Shown: positions 34,809 to 43,733 of the stretch, in pieces
How the letters are laid out: every line of letters begins with the position of its first letter
How positions within the stretch are numbered: the stretch's first letter is position 1
From: Lutibacter flavus
GTDB taxonomy: Bacteria > Bacteroidota > Bacteroidia > Flavobacteriales > Flavobacteriaceae
NCBI RefSeq assembly: GCF_900188355.1
Contig: NZ_FZNX01000006.1
Span: 124,001 to 188,000, forward strand
Length of the DNA stretch: 64,000 nt
Direction: 5' to 3'
Notes under the pieces: generated by a model
Told to the model about the DNA's origin: nothing
What the model saw: only the letters and a program-made list of their open reading frames with translations
Databases searched by the model: none
Program-made: the position numbers and the translations under genes

Positions 34809-36020
34809 TTATGTTGTATACACCGAATTAAATAGCACATAATCCGTTGTTAAATCTGTTCCCCAACCTTTTGAATTGGCTTTCCCATTGTGAAGATCCA
34901 GCACGATTTTAAGATGCGATTCCCTCAATAGTTTTTTGATATAATTAGGGTTAAATTCCAATGGAATTCCCTGTTCCAACACTTTTACCGTTTTTTGATC
35001 AGAACCGATATATAAATCAATTTTTTCATAATCAAAAGGCAGACCCGCATTTCCTGCTGCACTAATAATCCTTCCCCAATTAGGGTCGCGGCCAAACATT
35101 GCAGTTTTAACAAGCGCTGAATCTGAAATTTTTCGAATCATTATTCTTGCGTACTCTTCTGTAGGAGCATTCACAATTTCATATTCAATAAACTTTGATG
35201 CTCCTTCCCCATCTGAAACAATAAGCTGCGCCAAATGAACCATCATTTCTTCAAGGTGCTTTTTGAAAATAGTATATCCTTTATCTTTTTTTGATTTTAT
35301 GATGTCATTCTGCGCCAATCCATTTGCCAACACAATAACCATATCATTGGTAGAGGTATCACCATCAACTGTGATCATATTAAAGGACTTATCAACAGTT
35401 TCCTTTACTATTGTTTTTAAAAACTTAGGTTCAATGGCAATATCTGTAACAATAAATGCTAACATTGTAGCCATATTTGGATGAATCATTCCAGATCCTT
35501 TAGCAATTCCACCCATATTAATTTCACGACCATCAACTTCAAATTCCACAAAACCTTCTTTTGCAAAAGTATCGGTGGTTAAAATAGCATTTGCCGTAAA
35601 TGACCCAGCATTGGATCTATTTGTAAGATTTTTCACATTTTCTCTAATTCCAGTCACTATTTCTGTGGTTGGAAATTTAACGCCAATTATACCTGTTGAA
35701 GCAACTAATACTAAGTCTTTGTCAATTTTTAATTCTTCAGCCAATGATTTCGTCATGGCCTCAGCACCTTCCATACCTTGTTTTCCTGTAGCTGCATTTG
35801 CATTTCCTGCATTAATTACAATAGCTTGAGCTATGCCGTCTGCAATATGTTTTTTTGATACCGTAACTGGCGCTGCAACTACTTGGTTTTGAGTAAACAC
35901 AGCAGCCGCGCTTGCCGGAACTTTTGAAAACATAATGGCTAAATCCCTTTTCATAGACTTAACACCCGTATGTGCTCCCCAACATGTTATTCCTCTTACA
36001 TTTGTTATATTTTTTATCAT
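34809..36020 (-). CDS. argJ: Glutamate N-acetyltransferase / ornithine acetyltransferase ArgJ
   Basis: A 403-residue enzyme that moves the acetyl group from N-acetylornithine to glutamate, releasing L-ornithine and regenerating N-acetylglutamate. The self-cleavage site is Ala184-Thr185 in HPNMATMLAF, with Thr185 the new N-terminal nucleophile. VNAGNANAATG-type (residues 69-79) and STGIIG (108-113) signatures are present, and the C-terminal GRDPNWGRI is intact. Whether it also uses acetyl-CoA cannot be read. With argC, argD and argB immediately upstream it completes the cyclic route to ornithine, so no ArgE is needed. Confidence 0.95.
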   Translation of the reverse strand: MIKNITNVRGITCWGAHTGVKSMKRDLAIMFSKVPASAAAVFTQNQVVAAPVTVSKKHIADGIAQAIVINAGNANAATGKQGMEGAEAMTKSLAEELKIDKDLVLVASTGIIGVKFPTTEIVTGIRENVKNLTNRSNAGSFTANAILTTDTFAKEGFVEFEVDGREINMGGIAKGSGMIHPNMATMLAFIVTDIAIEPKFLKTIVKETVDKSFNMITVDGDTSTNDMVIVLANGLAQNDIIKSKKDKGYTIFKKHLEEMMVHLAQLIVSDGEGASKFIEYEIVNAPTEEYARIMIRKISDSALVKTAMFGRDPNWGRIISAAGNAGLPFDYEKIDLYIGSDQKTVKVLEQGIPLEFNPNYIKKLLRESHLKIVLDLHNGKANSKGWGTDLTTDYVLFNSVYTT

Positions 36021-36059
36021 TTCAATAAATATTATTGTTTGTTAATTTTTTTAATTAAA

Positions 36060-37097
36060 TTAAGGGTTTAACGGTATTAGGTTCAGTCCTTTAGTTTCTT
36101 CTAAGTTAAACATAATATTCATATTTTGAACTGCTTGTCCTGCCGCTCCTTTAATAAGATTGTCAATAACGCTAATAACAATCACCATATTGGTTCGCTT
36201 GTCATAGGTTACATATAAATCACAATAATTTGTTCCCCTAACATCTTTTATGGCTGGTTCCTGTTTTCTTAACCTAACAAAAGGCGCATTCGCATAAAAA
36301 TCCGCATATAGTTCTTTCAGCTTGATTTCATCCATTTTTCCTGTAGGTCGTACATAAATAGTGGTTAAAATTCCACGATCTACGGGCAATAAATGAGGTG
36401 TAAATTGAATACATGTTTCTTTCTCTGAAACCTTATCTAATACCCCTTGCATTTCAATAGTATGTCTGTGATATTTAAGTCCGTACGCTTTAAAATTATC
36501 ATTTACATTAGAATAAAGGTTTACTGTTTTTGCTTTTATTCCTGCGCCCGTAACACCTGTTTTTGAATCTACAATTATGTTATCTTCCTCAATTAAGTTA
36601 GCTTTTAATAAAGGTGCAAGTCCTAAAATAGCACTTGTAGGAAAACAGCCTGGATTTGCAATTAGATTTGCATCTTTAATTTTATCAAAAAATAATTCGG
36701 GACTTCCAAAGACTGCTTTTTCAATTCCTTCTGGAAAAATATGGTTTAGTTTATACCATTCTTCATAAACTTCCTTTGAATTCAAACGAAAATCGCCAGA
36801 AAGATCAATAATTTTAAAAGGTTTGTGTTTAAATCGTTTTACAAAATCCATGGAAACCCCGTGTGGCAAAGCAAGAAAAACGAGATCGAGTTCATAGTCA
36901 TCTATTTGATTTATGGATACCAATTTTTGATCAGCAATTCCCTGTAAAAAAGGGTGAACATCAGAAAATAATTCTCCCACCCTGCTTTCAGAAGTAATCA
37001 TAGTAATTTCAATATCTGGGTGATTCGTCAGAATCCGAACCAATTCTGATCCGGTATAACCCGTTGCACCTATAATTCCTATTTTCTTTTTAGCCAT
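36060..37097 (-). CDS. argC: N-acetyl-gamma-glutamyl-phosphate reductase ArgC
   Basis: A 345-residue NADPH-dependent enzyme. The nucleotide-binding GATGYTGSEL is at residues 10-19, the catalytic Cys151 in NPGCFPTS, and LPHGVS near 78 is conserved. It reduces N-acetylglutamyl phosphate to the semialdehyde. The gene overlaps the end of argD by eight bases, which suggests translational coupling. Confidence 0.96.
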   Translation of the reverse strand: MAKKKIGIIGATGYTGSELVRILTNHPDIEITMITSESRVGELFSDVHPFLQGIADQKLVSINQIDDYELDLVFLALPHGVSMDFVKRFKHKPFKIIDLSGDFRLNSKEVYEEWYKLNHIFPEGIEKAVFGSPELFFDKIKDANLIANPGCFPTSAILGLAPLLKANLIEEDNIIVDSKTGVTGAGIKAKTVNLYSNVNDNFKAYGLKYHRHTIEMQGVLDKVSEKETCIQFTPHLLPVDRGILTTIYVRPTGKMDEIKLKELYADFYANAPFVRLRKQEPAIKDVRGTNYCDLYVTYDKRTNMVIVISVIDNLIKGAAGQAVQNMNIMFNLEETKGLNLIPLNP

Positions 37098-38286
37098 TTT
37101 CCTTTAATTCTTTTAAAGATTTTATTAATACATTCATTACCTTTTCCATATCTTCATAGCTAATGTTTAAAGGAGGTACCAATCGCAACACCTTATCCGC
37201 CGTGGCATTTGCCAACACCCCATTTTCAAGCATTTTCAACACCAAAGGCTTAGTTTCAAAATTAAATTCCACACCTATCATCAGTCCTTTTCCACGAACT
37301 TCTTTGATGTCTGGATTTTTCATTCCTTCAATTTTTGATTTTAGCCAATTTCCTTTTTCTTCAGCCTGTTGCAATAGATTTTCTGCTTCAATAACTTCTA
37401 TTGTCGCCAACGAAGCTGCACACACCAATGGATTTCCTCCAAAAGTTGTTCCGTGATCACCAAATTCAATAGCTGAGCTCACTTTTTCATTTGAAAGAAT
37501 GGCGCCAATTGGAACACCACTTCCTAAAGCTTTCGCCAACGTCATAATATCCGGTTCTACACCAAAATGTTCTTTTGCAAACATTTTTCCTGTTCGACCA
37601 ATACCACACTGAATTTCATCGAAAATCAAAACAATATTTTGGTCGTCACAAAAGGCTCTCAATTCAATTAAAAAAGTTTTATCTACACTATTTACACCGC
37701 CTTCTCCTTGAATAGGTTCAATAATAATGGCTGCCGTATTGTTATCAGTAGCTTTTTTTATGGCTTCTATATTATTAAAAGGTACTTGTGAAAATCCCTG
37801 TGGAATTGGCTCAAACCCTTTTTGATATGCTTTTTTACCTGTAGCAATAGTTGCCATTGTACGTCCGTGAAAGGAGTTTTCAAAAGAAATAATAGTTCCT
37901 CCGCGTCCAATACTATGTGCATATTTACGTGCTATTTTAATAGCTCCTTCAACAGATTCAGCACCACTGTTCGTGAAAAATACCCTGTCTAAACCGGATA
38001 ATTCCACCAGTTTTTTAGAAAGCATTACCTGTGGTTCACTCAAATAAAAGTTTGAAATATGAATTAATTTAGCTGCCTGTTCCTGAATTGCTTTTACCAC
38101 TTTTGGGTGGCAATGGCCAACACTATTTACGGCAATACCTCCTAACATATCAATATATTCGTTGCCTTCCACATCCCAAATATGGGAGCCTTTCCCATAA
38201 TCAAATGTTAATGGATAGCGTTTAAAAGTTTGTAAATAATACTTTTTATCAAGTTCGTTATATGTTTTATTTAGTTTTTTTGTCAT
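37090..38286 (-). CDS. argD: Acetylornithine aminotransferase ArgD
   Basis: A 398-residue class III PLP aminotransferase. The PLP lysine is Lys252 in LAKALGSGVPIG, with Asp223 in IFDEIQCGIGRTG binding the cofactor ring nitrogen; NSGAESVEGAIK is near residue 106. It converts N-acetylglutamate semialdehyde to N-acetylornithine. The close family also includes ornithine and succinylornithine aminotransferases, but the argB/argC/argJ neighbours settle the role. Confidence 0.93.
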   Translation of the reverse strand: MTKKLNKTYNELDKKYYLQTFKRYPLTFDYGKGSHIWDVEGNEYIDMLGGIAVNSVGHCHPKVVKAIQEQAAKLIHISNFYLSEPQVMLSKKLVELSGLDRVFFTNSGAESVEGAIKIARKYAHSIGRGGTIISFENSFHGRTMATIATGKKAYQKGFEPIPQGFSQVPFNNIEAIKKATDNNTAAIIIEPIQGEGGVNSVDKTFLIELRAFCDDQNIVLIFDEIQCGIGRTGKMFAKEHFGVEPDIMTLAKALGSGVPIGAILSNEKVSSAIEFGDHGTTFGGNPLVCAASLATIEVIEAENLLQQAEEKGNWLKSKIEGMKNPDIKEVRGKGLMIGVEFNFETKPLVLKMLENGVLANATADKVLRLVPPLNISYEDMEKVMNVLIKSLKELKENG

Positions 38287-38302
38287 TATTTATGCTTTAA
38301 AA

Positions 38303-39154
38303 TTATACGCTGATTGCGGTTCCAACTTCTTTGTTTTCAAAAAGGGATACAATCTGCTCCGGAACTGTTCCATTTATTATTCTTGCCAGTTTAGCTCCTT
38401 TTTTTAAGGCAATTTCACAAGAATCTATTTTAGGAATCATTCCGCCCTGAATGCAATTTATTTCTTTTAAGTAATTTATTTTAGCTACTTTAAGTTCATT
38501 GATAATGGAAGCTGGATTGTCCTTATCAAGCATTAATCCGTCAACATCTGTTAAAATAATATATTGTTCTGCTGAAAGTGCCCCAGCTATATGTCCTGCA
38601 AAAAGATCGCCATTAATATTATAATCATTGCCCTTTTTATCAGATGCAATACAGGTGATTACAGGAATAAAATCATTTTTTAATAACAATTTGATTAAAG
38701 AAGTGTCAACACTTTCTGCATCGCCAACTTGCCCTAAATCTACCATCTCTGTTTTTTCATTTTTTGTATGCTTATGCAAACGTTTTTTTGCAGTTACTGT
38801 TTGTCCGTCTTTGCCTGATAATCCAACGGCTTTATGTCCCATTGCATTGATTATAGAAATTAGGCTACCATTTACTTTTCCTTTCAATGCCATTTCAACA
38901 TATTCCATGGCCTTTGGAGTAGTTTTTCGTTGTCCATCAATAAATTCAGATTCTATATTCACTTCTTCCAAAGTTTGCTTGATAAAAGGACCACCTCCAT
39001 GAACAATTACCACTTGGTACCCTTTTTCTTTTAAATCGCACATACTTTTAACTACTTGTTTTTTAAGCAGTTGATTAGTCATTGCATTTCCTCCGTATTT
39101 AAATAAAATCAGATGTTTTTTTGTCATCATTTTCTTTTTAGGCTTATATGCCAT
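38303..39154 (-). CDS. argB: Acetylglutamate kinase ArgB
   Basis: An amino-acid kinase that phosphorylates N-acetylglutamate. The nucleotide site KYGGNAM and the HGGGPFIKQTLEE motif (near residue 53) are conserved, as are NINGDLFAGHIAGAL and ILTDVDGLM further on. The listed start gives 283 residues; the internal ATG at 39127 (residue 10) fits the usual ArgB N-terminus better, since the first residues MAYKPKKKM are extra. No N-terminal helix typical of arginine-inhibited ArgB is evident, so strong arginine feedback is not expected. Confidence 0.94.
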   Translation of the reverse strand: MAYKPKKKMMTKKHLILFKYGGNAMTNQLLKKQVVKSMCDLKEKGYQVVIVHGGGPFIKQTLEEVNIESEFIDGQRKTTPKAMEYVEMALKGKVNGSLISIINAMGHKAVGLSGKDGQTVTAKKRLHKHTKNEKTEMVDLGQVGDAESVDTSLIKLLLKNDFIPVITCIASDKKGNDYNINGDLFAGHIAGALSAEQYIILTDVDGLMLDKDNPASIINELKVAKINYLKEINCIQGGMIPKIDSCEIALKKGAKLARIINGTVPEQIVSLFENKEVGTAISV

Positions 39155-39159
39155 TATTA

Positions 39160-40308
39160 TTATTTTGTGATAATTCGTGGAATATCTTTATCAATTCTTG
39201 AAAGAACTTCGTAGTTAAGCTGATCTGTTTGATTACAAAATGAAGATAATGGGATGTCCAAATCAGTACTTGATCCAATTAAAATAACTTCATCTTTTAT
39301 AGTAATTGAATCGCTTGACGTTATATCTACCAGAAACATATTCATGTTAATTGTACCTATTACGCTATACCTGTTATTGTTAATGATAACTCTTCCTAAA
39401 TTACTTAAACTCCTGCTATAACCATAACCATAGCCAATCGGAATAGAAGCTACTATAGTTTCGTTTTCTGCTAAATATGAACTGCCATATCCAATATATT
39501 CACCTTTAGATACATATTTTATATCCATTATATAAGATTTCCAACTTAATACTGGTTTTAAAGGATTTGTATTCATGTTATGTTTAGATATATATTTAAT
39601 AAAAGCTTCTCTGCTTGGCCATAAACCATATTGTAAAATTCCTACTCTAACCATATCATAATTTTTGGTAGGAAATGCTAAAACAGCAGCGCTGCATGAG
39701 CAGTGAATTTGTTGTGGAATAATTTCTTGAGATTTAAAATACTTAATTGCCTTATTAAATACTTTTTGTTGATGTTTTACCCTAACATAGTTATTTAAAC
39801 TCTCCGCACCGGCAAAATGAGTACATAAACCTTTTACTTTTATAAAATCTTTATTCGCGTGTACTAACTGAATAATTTGAACCCAATCTTTTTGATTAAA
39901 TCCAGTTCGGTTCATTCCAGTTTCAATCTCAATATGTATAGTTAAAATCTTCCTTTTTCTCTTTGCTTTTGAAAGCATTTGTTTTAATCTTGCTAAATTG
40001 AAAACAAAAAATTCTATAGCATTATCAATAATCCAATCCTCATCATTACTATTAATGTCTCCCATAATTAGTACTGTAAAATCGTTTTTTGCGACTTTAA
40101 ATACTTGTTTTGCTTCAAAAGAACTATATACAGAAAAGTGATTAACATTAAGTTCCTGCAGTAAAGGCACCATTTCTGTAATGCTATGCCCATAAGCATT
40201 TCCTTTTACTACAGATGATAAGGTTACAGATTTATCAATTAATGATTTTATTAAATCTATATTATTTTTTAATGCTGATTTACTGATTTGAATTACTGAA
40301 CTATGCAT
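39160..40308 (-). CDS. Alanine-racemase-like PLP enzyme
   Basis: A 382-residue fold-type III racemase of the Alr family. Lys35 in SVVKGNAYGH binds PLP and Tyr274 in YIGYGSSY is the second catalytic base; MVRVGILQYGLWPS is the substrate-side signature. It is a stand-alone Alr, while many Bacteroidota have their cell-wall Alr fused to MurF, so this is probably a specialised paralogue. Its gene overlaps the end of the amidohydrolase gene by eight bases and lies five bases before argB. The operon thus holds two different racemases. Substrate could be alanine, ornithine or another amino acid. Confidence 0.85.
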   Translation of the reverse strand: MHSSVIQISKSALKNNIDLIKSLIDKSVTLSSVVKGNAYGHSITEMVPLLQELNVNHFSVYSSFEAKQVFKVAKNDFTVLIMGDINSNDEDWIIDNAIEFFVFNLARLKQMLSKAKRKRKILTIHIEIETGMNRTGFNQKDWVQIIQLVHANKDFIKVKGLCTHFAGAESLNNYVRVKHQQKVFNKAIKYFKSQEIIPQQIHCSCSAAVLAFPTKNYDMVRVGILQYGLWPSREAFIKYISKHNMNTNPLKPVLSWKSYIMDIKYVSKGEYIGYGSSYLAENETIVASIPIGYGYGYSRSLSNLGRVIINNNRYSVIGTINMNMFLVDITSSDSITIKDEVILIGSSTDLDIPLSSFCNQTDQLNYEVLSRIDKDIPRIITK

Positions 40309-41455
40309 ACATTAATTTGATTATTGTGTAAAACATCTGCACCCCATAAGGTGTTATTTCATCAGGAAAATCATAATCTGGATTGTGCAAGGCTGGTGTT
40401 TGTACACCAGAACCTAACCCAAACATTGCGCCTTTAAATCGTTGGGTAAATGTTCCAAAATCTTCACCCCATTTAAATGGCGTTGGCTTTTTTATAATGT
40501 TAAAAGAATTAGATTCAGCTGCTTTTAAAATATAATCAACTGCCTCGTCATCATTCTTATTTGAATCAAATTCAAAAATCCAATCCAACTTGTGTTTAAG
40601 CTGATGTTTTTTACTAATATCTTTAACTATAGTCGTACAAATTTCTTTTAAATCATTTAACTGATTTGCAGTCCAGCAACGTATGGTAAAATGTAGTTCG
40701 GCATAATCTGCTGAAATTCCATAATCTTTAGATCCTAAAGTAGCATAAACAGTTGTAATCACCGTAAAGGTATCACTATCTAAATTATTATCAGCTAAAG
40801 ATTTAATAGCAACTATTATTTCCTGTAACGCTAAATCTGGATTGATACCATTCTCTGGTTCTGCAGCATGAGATGTTTTTCCTTTTAAAGTAATTTTTAA
40901 ACTTGTAACTGAAGGTGTAAATGAATTGTTTTTTACAATAATAGTACCTTTATCATAGTCCGGCACATTATGTAAAGAGAAAACAAAATCTGGTTTAATC
41001 GATTTAAATTTTTCATCTGCTAAAACTGATCTAGCACCATTTCCATTTTCTTCCGCTGGTTGAAATAATAAAATAATTTCCCCCTTTAAAAGTGGGTTTA
41101 ATTTTAAAATTCTCGCCAAACCAATTAGTATGGTCGTGTGTCCATCGTGACCACACTTATGAGAAATTCCTGGATGTTGAGATTTATGTTCAAAAGTATT
41201 TTCTTCTTCAATTGGTAAAGCATCTAATTCTGCTCTAAAAAGTACGGTTTCGCCTTTTAATTGCCCCTTAAAAATAGCAGCAACTCCATGTCCCCCCAGT
41301 TCAGTTATAATAGTTATTGGATTGCATAGTTTTAACTCCTCAACAACGGCTTGGGCTGTTTGCTTCTCGTTATCTGATAATTCCGGAAATTGATGCAGTT
41401 TTTTTCGAAAATTTGTTAAATAATTTATTTCTTCAATAGCTGATGTATTCATCAT
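40301..41455 (-). CDS. M20 family amidohydrolase (N-acyl-amino-acid hydrolase-like)
   Basis: A 384-residue zinc amidohydrolase. The metal motif CGHDGHTTIL is near residue 105, QPAEENGNGA near 140, and SLHNVPDYDKG near 170, as in hippurate hydrolase and N-acetyl-diaminopimelate deacetylase. ALHNPDYDF at the C-terminus holds the last metal histidine. There is no signal peptide. Within the ornithine operon it may deacylate an N-acyl amino acid brought in by the neighbouring symporter, or remove the acetyl group from N-acetylornithine. ArgJ makes the latter unnecessary. Confidence 0.87.
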   Translation of the reverse strand: MMNTSAIEEINYLTNFRKKLHQFPELSDNEKQTAQAVVEELKLCNPITIITELGGHGVAAIFKGQLKGETVLFRAELDALPIEEENTFEHKSQHPGISHKCGHDGHTTILIGLARILKLNPLLKGEIILLFQPAEENGNGARSVLADEKFKSIKPDFVFSLHNVPDYDKGTIIVKNNSFTPSVTSLKITLKGKTSHAAEPENGINPDLALQEIIVAIKSLADNNLDSDTFTVITTVYATLGSKDYGISADYAELHFTIRCWTANQLNDLKEICTTIVKDISKKHQLKHKLDWIFEFDSNKNDDEAVDYILKAAESNSFNIIKKPTPFKWGEDFGTFTQRFKGAMFGLGSGVQTPALHNPDYDFPDEITPYGVQMFYTIIKLMYA

Positions 41456-41471
41456 AATAATTTTCTTTAGT

Positions 41472-42875
41472 TTATTTTTTAACGACTAAATACGTTAATA
41501 AAGATAGTGAAATCCCCAATAATATCGGATCGAAACCATATGGGATATTTACGCCCAAAAATGTTAAAATTAATGTAGAAGACCCTCCTGTTATCATGGA
41601 TGATAAAGCTGCTATAGGTTTTCTTTTTTTTGATACTAGCACCCCTATAACAGGAATTAAAAGTCCCGAAACCATAAAGGAATAGGATAATAGCATAAGT
41701 TCTAGAACACTTTGCATTGTAGTAGCAATAATTATGGCTACTGCCCCAACCAAAAAAGTAACAATTTGAGAAACTCTTATAGATTTCTTATTAAGCTCTT
41801 TAAGTCCTAAAATATCTGTCACAAAATTACCAGATGCTGCCAACAAACAACTATCTGCCGTAGACATTATTGCAGAAAAATAAGCTGACAACATCAATCC
41901 CATTAGACCTACCGGCAATACATGCTTTAAAAGCAAGGGCATTCCCATTTCAGGGTCCATCCCAATTTCACTTTCAAATCCGTCAGAAATAAAAACTCCT
42001 TTTGCGGCCGCTACTCGTGCAAATAACCCAAGAATTACGCCCATAAATGCCATAATCGGGTATTCAAAAAGCCCTGCTATAAACCAAGCCTTTTTTGCTG
42101 TTTTTTCATCTTTGCAAGCATATATTCTTTGGTAAAGTGTCATTCCAACAAACCAAATAGGAACTATAATTACAAACCAATTTACTATTTGAACAAATGA
42201 AACATTTTGTAATGAAAAATATTTTTGAGGAAGTATTTTAACAATAGCTTCAAAGCCTCCTAAATAGCTATACGCAAAAGGAATCCCTATAAATATTAAC
42301 CCTACCATTAAAATTATCCACTGAAAAGTATCTGTGTAAATTACAGCTTTCATACCCCCAAAAACAGTGTAAACAAGTGCTATACTTCCCATTATTAATA
42401 AAGCCTGATTCAAATCGAGCGAAGGAAATGTACCAACTGCTAATTTTGCACCTGCAAGAAATTGTGAGGAAGTAAATCCTAGATATCCAATAAAGGAAAT
42501 AATACCGGCAACTAGCGCAACTGTAGTTCCATAATTGTGTTTTAAAAATTCAGGAAATGTTAAAAAGCCGTGTAAATTTCCTAATTTCACGACCTTTGGA
42601 ATCAAAAAAACAGCGCTTAACCAAGCGCCTATAAGTCCAGTGAATAGCATCCAAGAACCCGAAATTCCCATTACAAAACCTAGCCCACCTAATCCAATTG
42701 AAAATCCTCCTCCAACATCTGTTGCAACAACGGACAAACCAACATGTAAACTGCTCATTTCACCGCCACCGATATAGTAGTCCTTTACGGTTTCATTTTT
42801 TTTGAAAAAATAAAATCCGATGCCCAAAACTGTAATCATGTAAACGGCAAAAACAACAATATCTAAAAAAGCCAT
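41472..42875 (-). CDS. Sodium:solute symporter family transporter
   Basis: A 467-residue integral membrane protein with about 12-13 hydrophobic helices. YYIGGGEMSSLHVGLSVVATDVGGG near the N-terminus (residues 32-57) and SAYFSAIMSTADSCLLAASGN (near 325) are the sodium-site and family signatures of the SSS family (PutP type). It lies between the GNAT and the M20 amidohydrolase genes, with gaps of 11 and 16 bases, so it probably carries the substrate or product of this operon. The solute cannot be told from sequence. Confidence 0.9.
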   Translation of the reverse strand: MAFLDIVVFAVYMITVLGIGFYFFKKNETVKDYYIGGGEMSSLHVGLSVVATDVGGGFSIGLGGLGFVMGISGSWMLFTGLIGAWLSAVFLIPKVVKLGNLHGFLTFPEFLKHNYGTTVALVAGIISFIGYLGFTSSQFLAGAKLAVGTFPSLDLNQALLIMGSIALVYTVFGGMKAVIYTDTFQWIILMVGLIFIGIPFAYSYLGGFEAIVKILPQKYFSLQNVSFVQIVNWFVIIVPIWFVGMTLYQRIYACKDEKTAKKAWFIAGLFEYPIMAFMGVILGLFARVAAAKGVFISDGFESEIGMDPEMGMPLLLKHVLPVGLMGLMLSAYFSAIMSTADSCLLAASGNFVTDILGLKELNKKSIRVSQIVTFLVGAVAIIIATTMQSVLELMLLSYSFMVSGLLIPVIGVLVSKKRKPIAALSSMITGGSSTLILTFLGVNIPYGFDPILLGISLSLLTYLVVKK

Positions 42876-42886
42876 AGCATTTAGAA

Positions 42887-43330
42887 TTATTTTTTAAGCC
42901 GCATTTCTAAGTATTTGCTTTCAAAGCCTAATTTTTCATATAAAATCTTAGCAGGATTGTTTGGTTCTACATGCAGTGCGATATCGCCATCAGCTAATTC
43001 AATAGCTTTATTCATTAGTTTTTTACCAAAACCTTTACCTCTAGCATTTTCATGAACTGCAATATAAACAAGTATGTTTTCGGGAATATAACCTGACATA
43101 CCAGTTTTGTTAACAATTGTAGCTCCCATTATTTCGCCATTTTCAACAAGAGCCAATACAAAACCTCCCAATTTTTCATTGGAATCCTTTACCGCAAAAT
43201 CGAAACATTTGCCTATATCTATTATTTCATCACCATATTCTTGCAGGTGCTGAAATAAAAATGCAACAACTTCTTTCTTTTCTTTTTCGGTTGGTTTAGA
43301 TATCTTGTTGAAAATTTTAAAATTGGCCAT
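42887..43330 (-). CDS. GNAT family N-acetyltransferase
   Basis: A 147-residue acetyltransferase. The acetyl-CoA pyrophosphate-binding loop is ENARGKGFGKKLM near residue 97, and the C-terminal PAKILYEKLGFE is the usual GNAT end. It starts one base after rpsU ends. It might acetylate an amino acid of the ornithine cluster, or it might modify ribosomal protein S21; neither is supported beyond position. Confidence 0.85.
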   Translation of the reverse strand: MANFKIFNKISKPTEKEKKEVVAFLFQHLQEYGDEIIDIGKCFDFAVKDSNEKLGGFVLALVENGEIMGATIVNKTGMSGYIPENILVYIAVHENARGKGFGKKLMNKAIELADGDIALHVEPNNPAKILYEKLGFESKYLEMRLKK

Positions 43331-43331
43331 C

Positions 43332-43526
43332 TTATTGGTCTTCTTGATCTCGTAAATGTTGAATGTATGAAGCTTTTCCTTTTTGTTTTCTTCTTTTTAC
43401 AGATTTTTTAGTGTACTGTTTATTCTCTCTTAAAAGATTTAGCAACTTTGTATTTCTTGTTTTTCTCTTATAACGCTTTAAAGCTCTATCGATATTCTCA
43501 CCTTCTTTTACTGGTATTATTAACAT
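43332..43526 (-). CDS. rpsU: 30S ribosomal protein bS21
   Basis: A 64-residue basic protein that matches bS21: VKEGENIDRALKRYKRK at the N-terminus followed by an Arg/Lys-rich helix. In Bacteroidota bS21 helps hide the anti-Shine-Dalgarno end of 16S rRNA. The leader directly upstream is AT-rich and I see no Shine-Dalgarno-like GGAGG. It is the first gene of the ornithine operon, one base before the GNAT gene, an unusual partnership. An inverted repeat GTTTC-TGTA-GAAAC lies about 45 bases upstream. Confidence 0.93.
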   Translation of the reverse strand: MLIIPVKEGENIDRALKRYKRKTRNTKLLNLLRENKQYTKKSVKRRKQKGKASYIQHLRDQEDQ

Positions 43527-43733
43527 ATATGTATTTTAATTATTTTAGATTCTTGCTAAAATACGAAATAGTTTCTGTAGAAACAATTAATAACAGCCAA
43601 GGTTTAATTAATAAAATTATAATGACTGTACTAATTAATATAATTACACTTAATTGTCACAAATAACATATAGTTTTTCCAGCTCATTTTTAAGATTAAT
43701 AAAAAATTTAAGTAGTAAAATATGAGCTATTAT

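Noticed and set aside
38628-39002. 124-residue open frame on the plus strand
   Set aside because: Antisense to argB, with no family signal; a shadow of the real gene's codon pattern.
43527-43733. Possible leader peptide or attenuator before rpsU
   Set aside because: A 17-codon frame exists, but it has no Arg, Orn-related or other codon run and there is no terminator hairpin with a U-run.
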